Source: CAIKMD01 sp963702925 (GTDB lineage Bacteria > Pseudomonadota > Alphaproteobacteria > ATCC43930 > CGMCC-115725). From it: a stretch of 64,000 bases of DNA. The position numbers were made by a program, and so were the translations under genes. Below, in pieces: positions 34,118 to 42,642 of this stretch. The DNA is taken from NCBI GenBank assembly GCA_963702925.1, contig OY969771.1, forward strand, positions 2,790,001 through 2,854,000, in the 5' to 3' direction. A model generated the notes under the pieces. It ran no database searches, was not told the DNA's origin, and saw only the letters and a program-made list of their open reading frames with translations. The number at the start of each line of letters is the position of its first letter. The first letter of the stretch is position 1.

Positions 34118-34867
34118 ATGACTGAATTTGCCAAGCAACAGGGTGTGTCCGAGGCCGATGAATGGGCGTGGCGCCGCAAGCTCGCCATCATGTGCCGGAT
34201 CGTCGGAATACAAGGATCGATCGGTCTATTCGGCCATATCTCGATCCGTATTCCCGGGACCGATGTGGTTCTGATCACGCCGGGCGCGGGTTCCGAGAAG
34301 ACGGCAGTGCGGACCGACGAGATCTTCGTCTTCGGCCTCGACGGCAAGATTCACTACCATCCCGGCGGCGATCGGCCGATGCAGATCCCCGCCGAATGGC
34401 GCATCCACACCCAAATCCACCGCGATCGCCCCGCGCTTGGCTCGGTGGCGCATCTTCACGCCCATGCCTCGACCTTGCTCGGTATCGCGCGGCGACCGAT
34501 CGTGCCGGTGTTCGCGCAAGGCGCCTTGCTCAAGGACGGTGTGCCGGTGTGGGACAATCCGCGTTTGGTCGTGACCGACGCCATGGCGTCGTCGCTGTCA
34601 CAAGCTCTGGGCGACAAGCTCGCCTGCCAGATGCGCGGTCACGGCTCGGTCGTGGTCGGCGAGACCGCGGAGAAATGTCTCGTCGCTTGCACCTTCATCG
34701 AAGAGAACGCGCTTTATCAAATCGAAGGCGAAGCTTTGGGCGGCGCTCTTCCTCTGTCGCCCGAAGAAGTGGCGGACTGCTCGAAAGGCAGCGTCGGCGG
34801 CGGGCTCGAACGCAGGCTTTGGGATTATTGGGAACGGCGGGTCGTGGTGGCGGGCTTGCCGCTCTGA
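34118..34867 (+). CDS. Class II aldolase/adducin family protein
   Basis: A 249-residue cytoplasmic metal-dependent lyase-fold protein. The family zinc His pair is in VAHLHAHASTLLGIA, an N-terminal glycine motif lies in GLFGHISIRIPGTD, and a later His is in MRGHGSVVVGETAE. Relatives include fuculose-phosphate aldolase and enzymes that decarboxylate or cleave short hydroxy acids. The start is ATG 34118 with a GAGAAAGGA site. It is between a DctP gene and a luciferase-like gene, all co-directional, so it may process a small acid produced in this pathway. The reaction is not known. Confidence 0.85.
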   Translation: MTEFAKQQGVSEADEWAWRRKLAIMCRIVGIQGSIGLFGHISIRIPGTDVVLITPGAGSEKTAVRTDEIFVFGLDGKIHYHPGGDRPMQIPAEWRIHTQIHRDRPALGSVAHLHAHASTLLGIARRPIVPVFAQGALLKDGVPVWDNPRLVVTDAMASSLSQALGDKLACQMRGHGSVVVGETAEKCLVACTFIEENALYQIEGEALGGALPLSPEEVADCSKGSVGGGLERRLWDYWERRVVVAGLPL

Positions 34868-34900
34868 TCCGCGCGCCAGACAGCAGAAGAAGGACCAACC

Positions 34901-35911
34901 ATGGCGATCGAGTTCGGCGTTTTCGACCACCTCGATGCGGGTGATTTCGCGCTCAAGGATCTTTACGCGAATCGCTTGCGGATCGTGGAAGCCTATGAGC
35001 GTTGCGGCTTTTATGCCTATCACCTCGCCGAGCATCACGCGACGAGCCTCGGCATGGCGCCGTCACCCGGGATTTTTCTTTCCGCCGTTGCCCAGCGCAC
35101 CGAAAGGCTGCGCCTCGGGCCGATGGTTTACGTGCTGCCGCTGCACGATCCGCTCCGGCTGATCGAAGAAATCTGCATGCTCGATCAGCTGAGCAACGGC
35201 AGATTGGAGCTCGGCATGGGGCGCGGCTCTTCGCCTTACGAACTCGGCTATTTCTCGGTCGGGCATTTGGAGGCGCGCAAACGCTTCGCCGAGGCGCGCG
35301 AGATCATTCTCGCGGGGCTTGCGGGCAAGGTGCTCAATTTCGAAGGCCGCTATTACCAATATATCGACGTGCCGATGGTGTTGCGTCCGGTCCAACAGCC
35401 GCATCCGCCGCTGTGGTATGGTCTGACCAGTCCCGACGGCGCGGTCTGGCCTGCCAAGAACCGGGTCAATGTCGTGGTGAACGGCCCCGCCGCTCGCGCC
35501 CGTCCGCTGGTCGAACGCTATCGCGCCGAGTATCGCGCCGCCTTCGGCGATGCCGGTCGCCTGCCTTGGATGGCCTTGAGCCGCCATGTTTACGTCGCCG
35601 CAAGCGAAGCGGCCGCACAAGAGACCGGACGCCGCGCCTATGAGCGCTGGTACCGCAGCAATGCCGAGCTCTGGCGCGCCTTCGGCGCCGAGCCGCTTTA
35701 TTTTCCACGCAGCTATGACGAAGCCGTCGCGTTGGGCGCGCTGGTGGTAGGCACGCCGGCGCAGGTGCGCGCGCGGCTGGAACAGGATGTCGCGACGGTC
35801 GGCGCCAACTATCTGATGGTGCGCATGGCCTTTGGCGATTTGTCGCTCGAGCAAGTCTTGGCGAGCGTCGAGCTCTTTGCCGCCGAGGTCATGCGGCCAT
35901 TGCGCGCTTAG
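34901..35911 (+). CDS. LLM-class flavin-dependent oxidoreductase
   Basis: A 336-residue luciferase-fold protein. Typical segments are YHLAEHHATSLGMAPSPGIF, LRLGPMVYVLPLHDPLRLIE, LDQLSNGRLELGMGRGSSPY and HPPLWYGLTSPDGAVWPAKN. It would use FMNH2 supplied by a separate reductase, which is absent from the window. It starts at ATG 34901 (AAGAAGGA site), 33 bp after the aldolase, and ends 2 bp from the convergent LysR gene. Less related to the RutA-like enzyme at 29745 and closer to the short one that begins at 63661. The substrate is unknown. Confidence 0.89.
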   Translation: MAIEFGVFDHLDAGDFALKDLYANRLRIVEAYERCGFYAYHLAEHHATSLGMAPSPGIFLSAVAQRTERLRLGPMVYVLPLHDPLRLIEEICMLDQLSNGRLELGMGRGSSPYELGYFSVGHLEARKRFAEAREIILAGLAGKVLNFEGRYYQYIDVPMVLRPVQQPHPPLWYGLTSPDGAVWPAKNRVNVVVNGPAARARPLVERYRAEYRAAFGDAGRLPWMALSRHVYVAASEAAAQETGRRAYERWYRSNAELWRAFGAEPLYFPRSYDEAVALGALVVGTPAQVRARLEQDVATVGANYLMVRMAFGDLSLEQVLASVELFAAEVMRPLRA

Positions 35912-35912
35912 A

Positions 35913-36869
35913 TCAGGTCGATTGACCTGTGCGCCCGGCCGGGATCGGCCCGCGTGCTTTGGGCAGGCGAGGCCGCGCTTCGCTCAAATCCTTGACCAAT
36001 TGGCCGCGAAACCGCTCCAAACGCGGCGGCAGCGGCTCTTCGCGGCGCAGAAGCTGGACCGAAACGGGATGCGGCGGGTTGATCGCGAGGGCGCATAGCG
36101 TCCCGCGCGCGATCTCGCGCTCGGCGATGATGCGCGGCACGAGCGCGGCGCCGCCCTCCGATGCCACCATGTACTTCAAGGATTCGAGATCGTCGCAATC
36201 CGCCACGATGTCGGGCGCGAGATCGTGCTCGGCAAACAAGGCCAATATCGCTTGCCCATAGCCGATACGGGGTTCATTGACGATCAGCGGCAGGCGGCGC
36301 AGCTCCGCGAGTTCCAAAGGCTCGCGCCGCTTGGCCAAAGGATGCGACGGCGGCACCAGCGCGACGACCTCCGAGGCCGCGACGTGATCCCAGAGCAGCT
36401 TGTCGGACGATGTCGCAATTTCGCTTTCCAGCACAAGACCGACGTCGACGCGCTGCTGGTGAACCAGACGACGGATGCGCCGCGTCGTGCCGGTGACGAT
36501 ATCAGGCCGGATTTTCGCGTTGCCGCGTGCCAGGACGCGCACGATGGCCGGCACCATGGTTTGCGCGAGGCCGGAATTGAGGCCGATCCGGACCGTCGCC
36601 CCGGGCTTGCCGCGCAATTCGCGGGCGAAATCCTTGAGGGCGGACAGCCCGTTGACAATGTTCTCGGCCGATTCGAGAAATGCCTGGCCGTTGACGCTCG
36701 CATCGACACCCCGGCTGTTGCGGTAAAACAGGCTGAAGCCGAGCTCCTCTTCCAAAAGCCTGATTTGTCCGCTCAAGGTCGGCTGCGAGACGCCCATTTT
36801 CACTGCCGCGCGGCTGAAGCTGCGCTCATGCCAGACCGCATGCGCATAACGCAATTGCCGATCGTTCAT
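35913..36869 (-). CDS. LysR-family transcriptional regulator
   Basis: A 318-residue regulator with an N-terminal winged helix-turn-helix (LRYAHAVWHERSFSRAAVKM, SQPTLSGQIRLLEEELGFSL, residues about 5-48) and a periplasmic-binding-like effector domain after residue 90 (GATVRIGLNSGLAQTMVPAI). It starts at ATG 36869 and faces the LigA-like operon at 37030. A perfect dyad at 36900-36918 lies in the intergenic region next to it. LysR proteins usually control the divergent operon and themselves in response to a pathway metabolite, so control of 37030-45743 is the likely role. Confidence 0.92.
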   Translation of the reverse strand: MNDRQLRYAHAVWHERSFSRAAVKMGVSQPTLSGQIRLLEEELGFSLFYRNSRGVDASVNGQAFLESAENIVNGLSALKDFARELRGKPGATVRIGLNSGLAQTMVPAIVRVLARGNAKIRPDIVTGTTRRIRRLVHQQRVDVGLVLESEIATSSDKLLWDHVAASEVVALVPPSHPLAKRREPLELAELRRLPLIVNEPRIGYGQAILALFAEHDLAPDIVADCDDLESLKYMVASEGGAALVPRIIAEREIARGTLCALAINPPHPVSVQLLRREEPLPPRLERFRGQLVKDLSEARPRLPKARGPIPAGRTGQST

Positions 36870-36899
36870 CGTCGTCCCGGCCCGGTTGAGGTGATCGGT

Positions 36900-36918
36900 C
36901 TATAGGATTTTCCTATAG
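36900..36918. promoter_or_regulatory. LysR operator candidate
   Basis: CTATAGGATTTTCCTATAG is a perfect 8-bp inverted repeat with a 3-bp centre. It contains a T-N11-A core and lies 30 bp upstream of the LysR start and 112 bp upstream of the LigA-like start, the normal place for an autoregulatory LysR site. Confidence 0.7.
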
Positions 36919-37029
36919 CGTCATCCCCAAATAATCGTAGATTTGATACTGCGGCGCAACATAATCAGCTATGCGCTTTCTGGGCCGGTGGGTTCCGGTT
37001 GGCGGCGCGCGACGGGGAAAGACCAGCTC

Positions 37030-37350
37030 ATGTCCGATTACGAACTCAACCGTGCCATTCACCATATCTACACCGACCGCGAACTGACCGCGGCGTTCCG
37101 GCGTGGAGATTTCGCCGTGCTCGACGGCTTTGCCTTGGCAGGGGAAGAGCGCCAGGCGCTCGAAGCGCGCGATTTCCCGAAGCTCTGGGCGCTGCATGTG
37201 CATCCGGTGCTTTTGTTTCACCTGTCGGCGGTGCTCAATCCGCGCGAATGGTATCTCGAAAACGTCGTGCCAAAGATTAAGGGCGTGCCGAATTGCTTTT
37301 ACGATTATTACCACCCGCGCGGCGAAGGGGACGCCGCCAAGCAGGTTTGA
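37030..37350 (+). CDS. LigA-like small subunit of an extradiol dioxygenase
   Basis: A 106-residue helical protein of the LigA family (alpha subunit of protocatechuate 4,5-dioxygenase and relatives): AIHHIYTDRELTAAFRRGDF, GEERQALEARDFPKLWALHV and HPVLLFHLSAVL are typical. LigA caps the active site of the LigB subunit and has no catalytic residues of its own. It starts at ATG 37030, behind GGGAAAG. It is the first gene of the long operon under the LysR regulator. The partner LigB-like gene is not next to it but follows at 38202, after an ABC permease gene. Confidence 0.85.
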   Translation: MSDYELNRAIHHIYTDRELTAAFRRGDFAVLDGFALAGEERQALEARDFPKLWALHVHPVLLFHLSAVLNPREWYLENVVPKIKGVPNCFYDYYHPRGEGDAAKQV

Positions 37351-38180
37351 GGTTCGTGGCATTGCCCCGGGATCAGCTCCATCCGGTCGCGCAGCGCCGG
37401 CCGCGGCTCGGTCCGCGCCTGTCCCAGGTCAATATCAATGTCTGGCGGGCTCTCGTCTTCGTGTTGTTGGTCGCGGCGTGGTGGCTGCTTGCGATCCTCG
37501 CCGGACAGAACTTCGTGCCGACGCCGTGGCAGACGGTCGTAGCAGGGGTTCAAGTGATCGGCGACGGCAGCGTGCCGCGCGCGACGATCGACAGTCTCAC
37601 CGTGTTTCTGGTCGGGTTCCTCGCGGCCGCGATCTTCGCTATACCCTTCGGTCTGCTGATGGGCGGATTTCGCGTCTTCGGCGCCGCCATCGAAGGGTAT
37701 GTCAACGCGCTGTCGGCGATGCCGCGCGTGTCTTTCATCCCGATCATCATCGTGTTCCTCGGCCTCGGCTACGAGGCGAAGATTTTCATCGTGTTTCTCG
37801 GCGCCGTGATGCCGATCCTCATCAATACCTATGCCGGCGTGCTCAATTGCGACGGCGAGCTCGTCGAAATGGCGCGCTCGGCCGGGGCGAGCGACATGCA
37901 GATATTCCGCAAGATCATGCTGCCGGGCGCGCTTCCCTACATTACCGCGGGCCTGCGCGTCGGCGCGTCGCTGGCGCTCATCAACACGGTCGTCGCCGAA
38001 CTCTACACGGCGGTCAAAGGTCTTGGCGGGCTGTTGTCGGTCTATGGCAACAGCTTTCGCATGGCGCCCTATTTCGTCGTTGTCTGCGTTCTTGCCGTGA
38101 TCGGCGTCCTCGTTATGCAATCCCTGAAGCTCGTGGAGCGCCGCATGGACCGCTGGCGCTATCGCGGCGAACGCTCGTGA
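37347..38180 (+). CDS. ABC transporter permease (SsuC/TauC type)
   Basis: A 277-residue inner-membrane permease with about six helices and the EAA loop that touches the ATPase (ELVEMARSAGASDMQIFRKI, then MLPGALPYITAGLR). It belongs to the nitrate/sulfonate/taurine-type family. The start is probably TTG 37347, which overlaps the LigA stop (TTGA), or GTG 37356. Such overlap means translational coupling. Its partners are the binding protein at 39037 and the ATPase at 40068; the LigB-like gene lies between permease and binding protein. Confidence 0.9.
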   Translation: MRFVALPRDQLHPVAQRRPRLGPRLSQVNINVWRALVFVLLVAAWWLLAILAGQNFVPTPWQTVVAGVQVIGDGSVPRATIDSLTVFLVGFLAAAIFAIPFGLLMGGFRVFGAAIEGYVNALSAMPRVSFIPIIIVFLGLGYEAKIFIVFLGAVMPILINTYAGVLNCDGELVEMARSAGASDMQIFRKIMLPGALPYITAGLRVGASLALINTVVAELYTAVKGLGGLLSVYGNSFRMAPYFVVVCVLAVIGVLVMQSLKLVERRMDRWRYRGERS

Positions 38181-38201
38181 ATTCAAGCGGAGAGAGTCCC
38201 C

Positions 38202-39035
38202 ATGGCTAAAATCGTATCGGTGATCGCTTCGACGCATAATCCGCGCATCTTCTGGAATCGCGACCAGGCGGATCCCAAGGAACTGGCGGGGCTTTACGAC
38301 ACGTTCGGCGAAGTGCGCAAAATGCTCGCGGCGACCAAGCCGGATCTGATCGTCGGCGTCGCCAATGACCATCTCGATAATTTTTTCTTCGACAATCTCC
38401 CGACCTTCGCGGTCGGCGCCGGCCCGATCGCGGAAGGGCCGTTCTGGTACGAGACGGATGTGATGAACCTGCCGCGCTACCGTGCCGCCGTGCATCAGGA
38501 TTTCGCCCAGTATCTGCTGCGCAACGGGGTGGAAGAAGGCATCCAATTCTCGCAAGTCCACGAATTCAAGATCGACCACGCCTTCACCGTGCCGCTTTCC
38601 TTCGTCCGGCCGGAGGAAGACCTGCCGGTGGTTCCGATCATGACCAATGCGTTCGGCTATCCGATCCCGCCGAACCGCCGGTGGTACGAGCTCGGCCAGT
38701 TCCTGCGCCGTGCGATCACGGCTTGGCCCGGCCCCGAACGGGTTGCGGTCGTGGGTTCCTTCAACCTCACCGTCGAGGTCGGCGGCCCCAAAATGGGCAA
38801 TTACAATTTCGATCTCCAGCGCTGGATCCTCGAACAGATGCGGCTCGGCAATCGCGACGAGATTCTGAAGACCTTGACCGTGCCGCGTCTCATCGAGGAG
38901 GGGAACTCGACCGCCGAGTTTTTGAATTACGTCACCATTCTGGGCGTCGTGGAAAACACGCCGCCGACCTTCATTCAGCATAAGCCGGTCAAGGGCGTCG
39001 GTACCTGCCCGGTCGTGTTTTGGAACCTGACCTGA
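38202..39035 (+). CDS. LigB-like extradiol dioxygenase large subunit, catalytic His missing
   Basis: A 277-residue member of the LigB family of non-heme iron ring-cleavage enzymes. Expected iron ligands are present: H12 (IASTHNPRIFW), H57 (VANDHLDNFF) and E239 (NSTAEFLNYV). The strand that normally reads S-G-G-L-S-H, with the catalytic acid-base His, here reads VVGSFNLTVEVGGPKMG, so Val191 stands in the His position. The enzyme may therefore cleave an unusual substrate, use another base or do another reaction. The start is ATG 38202 with a GAGAGAG site. It is paired with the LigA-like subunit of the same operon. Confidence 0.83.
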   Translation: MAKIVSVIASTHNPRIFWNRDQADPKELAGLYDTFGEVRKMLAATKPDLIVGVANDHLDNFFFDNLPTFAVGAGPIAEGPFWYETDVMNLPRYRAAVHQDFAQYLLRNGVEEGIQFSQVHEFKIDHAFTVPLSFVRPEEDLPVVPIMTNAFGYPIPPNRRWYELGQFLRRAITAWPGPERVAVVGSFNLTVEVGGPKMGNYNFDLQRWILEQMRLGNRDEILKTLTVPRLIEEGNSTAEFLNYVTILGVVENTPPTFIQHKPVKGVGTCPVVFWNLT

Positions 39036-39036
39036 G

Positions 39037-40071
39037 GTGGCGCGCGTGACACGGACATTCGAGAGGATTGCGGCGGCTTGTGCGGTCATTCTGACGCTCG
39101 CGGCGGCGATGTCCGCCCGGGCCGATAGTTTCAAGCTCATCGTCACCGAGACTCAAACGCCGCTGGTGCCGAATTCGGTTTCGGATCTTGCAATCAGGCT
39201 CGGCTATTACAAAAAAGCCGGCGTCGATGTCGAACTCGTCCGCGTGCAGCAAACCCCTTCGGCGGTTGCCGCGTTGCGCTCGGGCGAAGGCGATATGGCC
39301 AATATCAGCATCGACACGGCGCTGCAGCTCATCGGCCGCGACCAAATGAAGCTCAAAGGCGTGATCTCGCCGGACAAAGCGCTGCCTTTTCTCATCGCCG
39401 CGAAGAAAACGATCGCATCGCCCCAGGATCTGGTGGGGAAAGTATTCGGCGTCGCCCGCGTCGGCAGCGCCGATTACACGCTGAGCCGCGCCGCGCTCGC
39501 CAAGCTGGGCGTCCCAGTCGATCGGCTGCAATATCTCTCGGTCGGCCAGCCGCCGGTTCGCGCGCAGTCGCTGATCGCCGGGCAGATCGACGCGACGGCG
39601 GTGTCGATCGGCGTCTGGACGACCTTGCCCGACAAAAGCGGACTTGCCGTTCTGGTCGACCAATTGAATTTCTATCACTTGGCGCCTTTCGTCAGTAAGC
39701 TCAACGTCGTCACCGAAGACACGGCAAAGAAGAAGGCGAGCCAGGTGGCCGCGGTCGTCCGCGGGATCATCATGGCCTCGCGCGACTTCGCCAAGGATCC
39801 GAAGATCTGGGTGGATGCCATGGTCGAGGCGCGGCCCGACGTGAAGCGCGCCGATCTCGAATCCCTTGCGGCGGCCTACCGCTCCAGCTGGAGCGTCAAT
39901 GGCGGCCTCAATCTCGACGAGGTCAAGTTCACCACCGACACGCAATATTCGAGTCCCGACTTTAAGGATGTGCGTCCTGTCGCGCCTTCCGAATGGATCG
40001 ATACGAGTTTCATCGACGGGGTGTTGAAGGATGTCGGCACCGCGCCCGATCTCGACGGGACAGGTCGATGA
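39037..40071 (+). CDS. ABC transporter substrate-binding protein (NMT1/SsuA type)
   Basis: A 344-residue exported binding protein. GTG start one base after the LigB stop; the N-terminus TRTFERIAAACAVILTLAAA is a signal peptide ending near MSARA-DS. The mature protein has LAIRLGYYKKAGVDVELVRV and RSGEGDMANISIDTALQLIG, typical of the NMT1/ThiY-SsuA family that binds small organic anions or amines. The ATPase gene overlaps its stop (ATGA at 40068). It probably sets the specificity of the ABC importer that accompanies the LigAB-like enzyme. Confidence 0.9.
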   Translation: MARVTRTFERIAAACAVILTLAAAMSARADSFKLIVTETQTPLVPNSVSDLAIRLGYYKKAGVDVELVRVQQTPSAVAALRSGEGDMANISIDTALQLIGRDQMKLKGVISPDKALPFLIAAKKTIASPQDLVGKVFGVARVGSADYTLSRAALAKLGVPVDRLQYLSVGQPPVRAQSLIAGQIDATAVSIGVWTTLPDKSGLAVLVDQLNFYHLAPFVSKLNVVTEDTAKKKASQVAAVVRGIIMASRDFAKDPKIWVDAMVEARPDVKRADLESLAAAYRSSWSVNGGLNLDEVKFTTDTQYSSPDFKDVRPVAPSEWIDTSFIDGVLKDVGTAPDLDGTGR

Positions 40072-40964
40072 AGGCTGATCTCGCGGCGCCGAATTTGGCG
40101 TCTTCCGCGGCGGCGGACGCGGCCGGCGACGGCGCCGGCATCGCCGTTCGCGGCGTCTCCAAGGCGTTCAAGCGCGCGCATGAAGAGACCGGCATTCAGG
40201 CGCTCCAGAACGTGTCGCTCGACATCAAATCGAATACCTTCGTCACCCTGGTCGGTCCCTCGGGCTGCGGTAAGACCACGTTGTTGCGCATGCTGAATGG
40301 GCTCATTCAGGCCGATGCGGGCGAGATTCTGATTGGGGGTCTTCCGCCGCGGCCGGGGCCGCATATGGGCTTCGTGTTTCAGTCCTTCCGCCTCATGCCC
40401 TGGCGCACGATCCGCGACAATGTCTCGTTTCCGGTGGAGCTCGACGGAATGAGCGCGCAGGAGCGGGCCGAACGCGCAGATCATTACCTCGATATGGTCG
40501 GCTTGCGGCGCTTCGCCGATTCTTATCCGAGCGAATTGTCGGGCGGCATGAAGCAGCGCGCCGCGCTCGCGCGCGCCTTGATCGCCGAGCCGCATTATCT
40601 GCTGATGGACGAACCTTTCGCCAGCCTCGACGCGCAGACGCGCGAATTCATGCAGCTCGAATTGATGAAGATCTGGCAGCACCATAAAAGCGTGGTGGTC
40701 TTCGTCACCCACAGCGTGGACGAGGCGGTGTTGCTGTCGGATCGGATCGTGCTGTTGCGGCCGCGCCCCGGCGAAGTCGCCGAAATTCTTGATGTCAATT
40801 TGCCCCATCCGCGCTGGGAATACGATGTGCGCGAGCGCCACGAATTCGTCGAGCTGCGCCACTATCTCTGGGAGCGGATCAAGGCCATGGTGGCGGCTGA
40901 CCCGCAATCCGAATTCTATATGCGCGCGACGAAACCCGGCTCGATGCGGGGCGCGCAGGATTGA
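40068..40964 (+). CDS. ABC transporter ATP-binding protein (SsuB/TauB type)
   Basis: A 298-residue ATPase with Walker A VGPSGCGKTTLLRM, Q-loop FVFQSFRLMPWRT, signature ELSGGMKQRAALARAL, Walker B YLLMDEPFASLD and H-loop VVFVTHSVDEAV. An N-terminal extension of about 25 residues precedes the domain. ATG 40068 overlaps the stop of the binding-protein gene. The next gene begins inside its own stop (TTGA at 40961), so translation is coupled onwards to the gamma-glutamyltransferase-like enzyme. Confidence 0.93.
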   Translation: MKADLAAPNLASSAAADAAGDGAGIAVRGVSKAFKRAHEETGIQALQNVSLDIKSNTFVTLVGPSGCGKTTLLRMLNGLIQADAGEILIGGLPPRPGPHMGFVFQSFRLMPWRTIRDNVSFPVELDGMSAQERAERADHYLDMVGLRRFADSYPSELSGGMKQRAALARALIAEPHYLLMDEPFASLDAQTREFMQLELMKIWQHHKSVVVFVTHSVDEAVLLSDRIVLLRPRPGEVAEILDVNLPHPRWEYDVRERHEFVELRHYLWERIKAMVAADPQSEFYMRATKPGSMRGAQD

Positions 40965-42508
40965 AAGCCCAGACCGTTCACGGCAAGCACGGCATCGTCG
41001 CCACCGGTCACGGCTTGGCGAGCGAGGCTGCGCTCGAGGTCTTGCGCGGCGGCGGCAACGCGGTCGACGCGGCGGCGGCGGCCGCGCTGGTTCTCTCCGT
41101 CGTCGCTCCCTATGCCTGCACCTTGGGCGGCGACCTCTATGCCTTGATCCACGATCCGAAATCCGGAGCGACGATCGGGCTCAACGGCACGGGGCAATCT
41201 CCGCTGGGTGCAACGAGCGAGCGGTTTGCGGCGGGCATGCCGGCCAATGGCGTGCTGTCGGCGACCGTTCCGGGATTGCTGCGCGGGGTCGCCGATCTTC
41301 TGGCGCGGTTCGGCACGCGCGATCTTGCGGCGTTGATGCGGCCCGCGATCCGTCTCGCCGATGAAGGTTTCCCGGTGCATCGCCAGCTTGCCGCCAACAC
41401 GGAAGAGCGTGCGACGCTTCTGGCCAAAGACAAAGGCGCCGCCGCGATTTTTCTACCGGGCGGAAAGCCTTTGGCGGAAGGCGCGCGCTTCGTCCAACCC
41501 GAGCTGGCACAAGTGCTGCGTACGGTCGCCGATGACGGCGTCGATTCGTTCTATCGCGGCTCGGTTGCGGCACGCCTGGTTGCTTCCAGCGCCGCGCTCG
41601 GCGGAATCTTCGCCGCCGAGGATTTTGCCGCGCATACATCGCTCTGGCAGGCCCCGATTGCGGCGCCGTTTTACGGTCACGACGTCCTGACCATGCCGCC
41701 CAATTCTTACGGCGCGACCTTGCTGTTCCAGTTGCTCGAGCTCGAAGCGGGAAACATCGGGACGATCGACCTGAATAGCGTCGATTTCATTCTCCGCGGC
41801 TATGAGGCGCGCCGCAGCGCCTATCGGCTGGGGGCTCGCTTGATCGCCGATCCGCGCCTGGTCGAGGGCGAGCTGCGGCATCTCTTGGGTACTGCCGTCG
41901 CAAAGCGGCCGAGCGCCGCTGCCAGTGGGAATCCGATGCCGCGCGAGGCACGCGATCGCTGCACCACTTGCGCGACGGTGATCGATCGCGACGGGATGGC
42001 GGTCTCGCTGATCGAAAGCATCTCGGCGCCTTATGGTGCCGGCGTGGTGCTCGAAGGCACGGGCATCCTGCTCAACAACCGCACGGCCGGCTTCAGCAGC
42101 GACGCGGCGAGCATCAATTGCATCGCGCCGCGCAAGCGTCCGGCGAACACGCTGGCGCCTTGTCTTGTGATGAAGGAAGGGCAGCTGGTGATGAGCGTCG
42201 GAACGCCGGGCACGGTGGGCCAGACCTGCACCTTGGCGCAGTTTCTCGCCCGCGTGCTCGCCTGCGGCCAGGATCCGGCCGCCGCCGCCGCCGCGCCGCG
42301 CTGGTCAGTCGATTTCCAGGGCAAGCTCGTCGTCGAGGATGAAATGGACGAGGCGCTGCGTGCCGCAATCATCGCCCGCAATCCGGAGACACGGGTCATG
42401 CGCACAGGCTGGATCAGCTTCGGCTCCATCAAGCTCGCCATGGCTGCGGGCGACACGTTGACCGGCATTGCCGATCAACGGCGTGCCGCGACCGCGATGG
42501 GCTGGTAA
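40961..42508 (+). CDS. Gamma-glutamyltransferase family protein
   Basis: A 515-residue N-terminal-nucleophile hydrolase. The family features are GHGLASEAALEVLRGGGNAV near the start, ACTLGGDLYALIHDP, and the self-cleavage site RDRCTTCATVIDRDGMAVSL with the nucleophile Thr at about T335; the usual T-T-H is T-T-C. The small-subunit segment VVLEGTGILLNNRTAGFS follows. No signal peptide is seen, so it is probably cytoplasmic, unlike classic GGT. The start is TTG 40961, coupled to the ABC ATPase. A role in hydrolysing a gamma-glutamyl or other amide intermediate in this pathway is an inference. Confidence 0.88.
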   Translation: MKAQTVHGKHGIVATGHGLASEAALEVLRGGGNAVDAAAAAALVLSVVAPYACTLGGDLYALIHDPKSGATIGLNGTGQSPLGATSERFAAGMPANGVLSATVPGLLRGVADLLARFGTRDLAALMRPAIRLADEGFPVHRQLAANTEERATLLAKDKGAAAIFLPGGKPLAEGARFVQPELAQVLRTVADDGVDSFYRGSVAARLVASSAALGGIFAAEDFAAHTSLWQAPIAAPFYGHDVLTMPPNSYGATLLFQLLELEAGNIGTIDLNSVDFILRGYEARRSAYRLGARLIADPRLVEGELRHLLGTAVAKRPSAAASGNPMPREARDRCTTCATVIDRDGMAVSLIESISAPYGAGVVLEGTGILLNNRTAGFSSDAASINCIAPRKRPANTLAPCLVMKEGQLVMSVGTPGTVGQTCTLAQFLARVLACGQDPAAAAAAPRWSVDFQGKLVVEDEMDEALRAAIIARNPETRVMRTGWISFGSIKLAMAAGDTLTGIADQRRAATAMGW

Positions 42509-42642
42509 GGGCGGGATGATGAATCGCGCCGACCTTATCAGCCAAGCTGATGCCGCTATCTGGAATTCCTTTTTGCCTCGCTGCTGCTTGCTCTTTAGCA
42601 TCGACGGCGCGATGCGAAACATGTCACCCATGGGAGATTTTG

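Noticed and set aside
38202..39035. Plain protocatechuate 4,5-dioxygenase
   Set aside because: The catalytic His position is Val, and no other genes of the protocatechuate meta-cleavage route are beside it.
37308..39146. 612-codon open frame on the minus strand
   Set aside because: It lies opposite the permease and LigB-like genes, is rich in Arg, His and Asp, and has no motif. It is a shadow of high-GC codon use.
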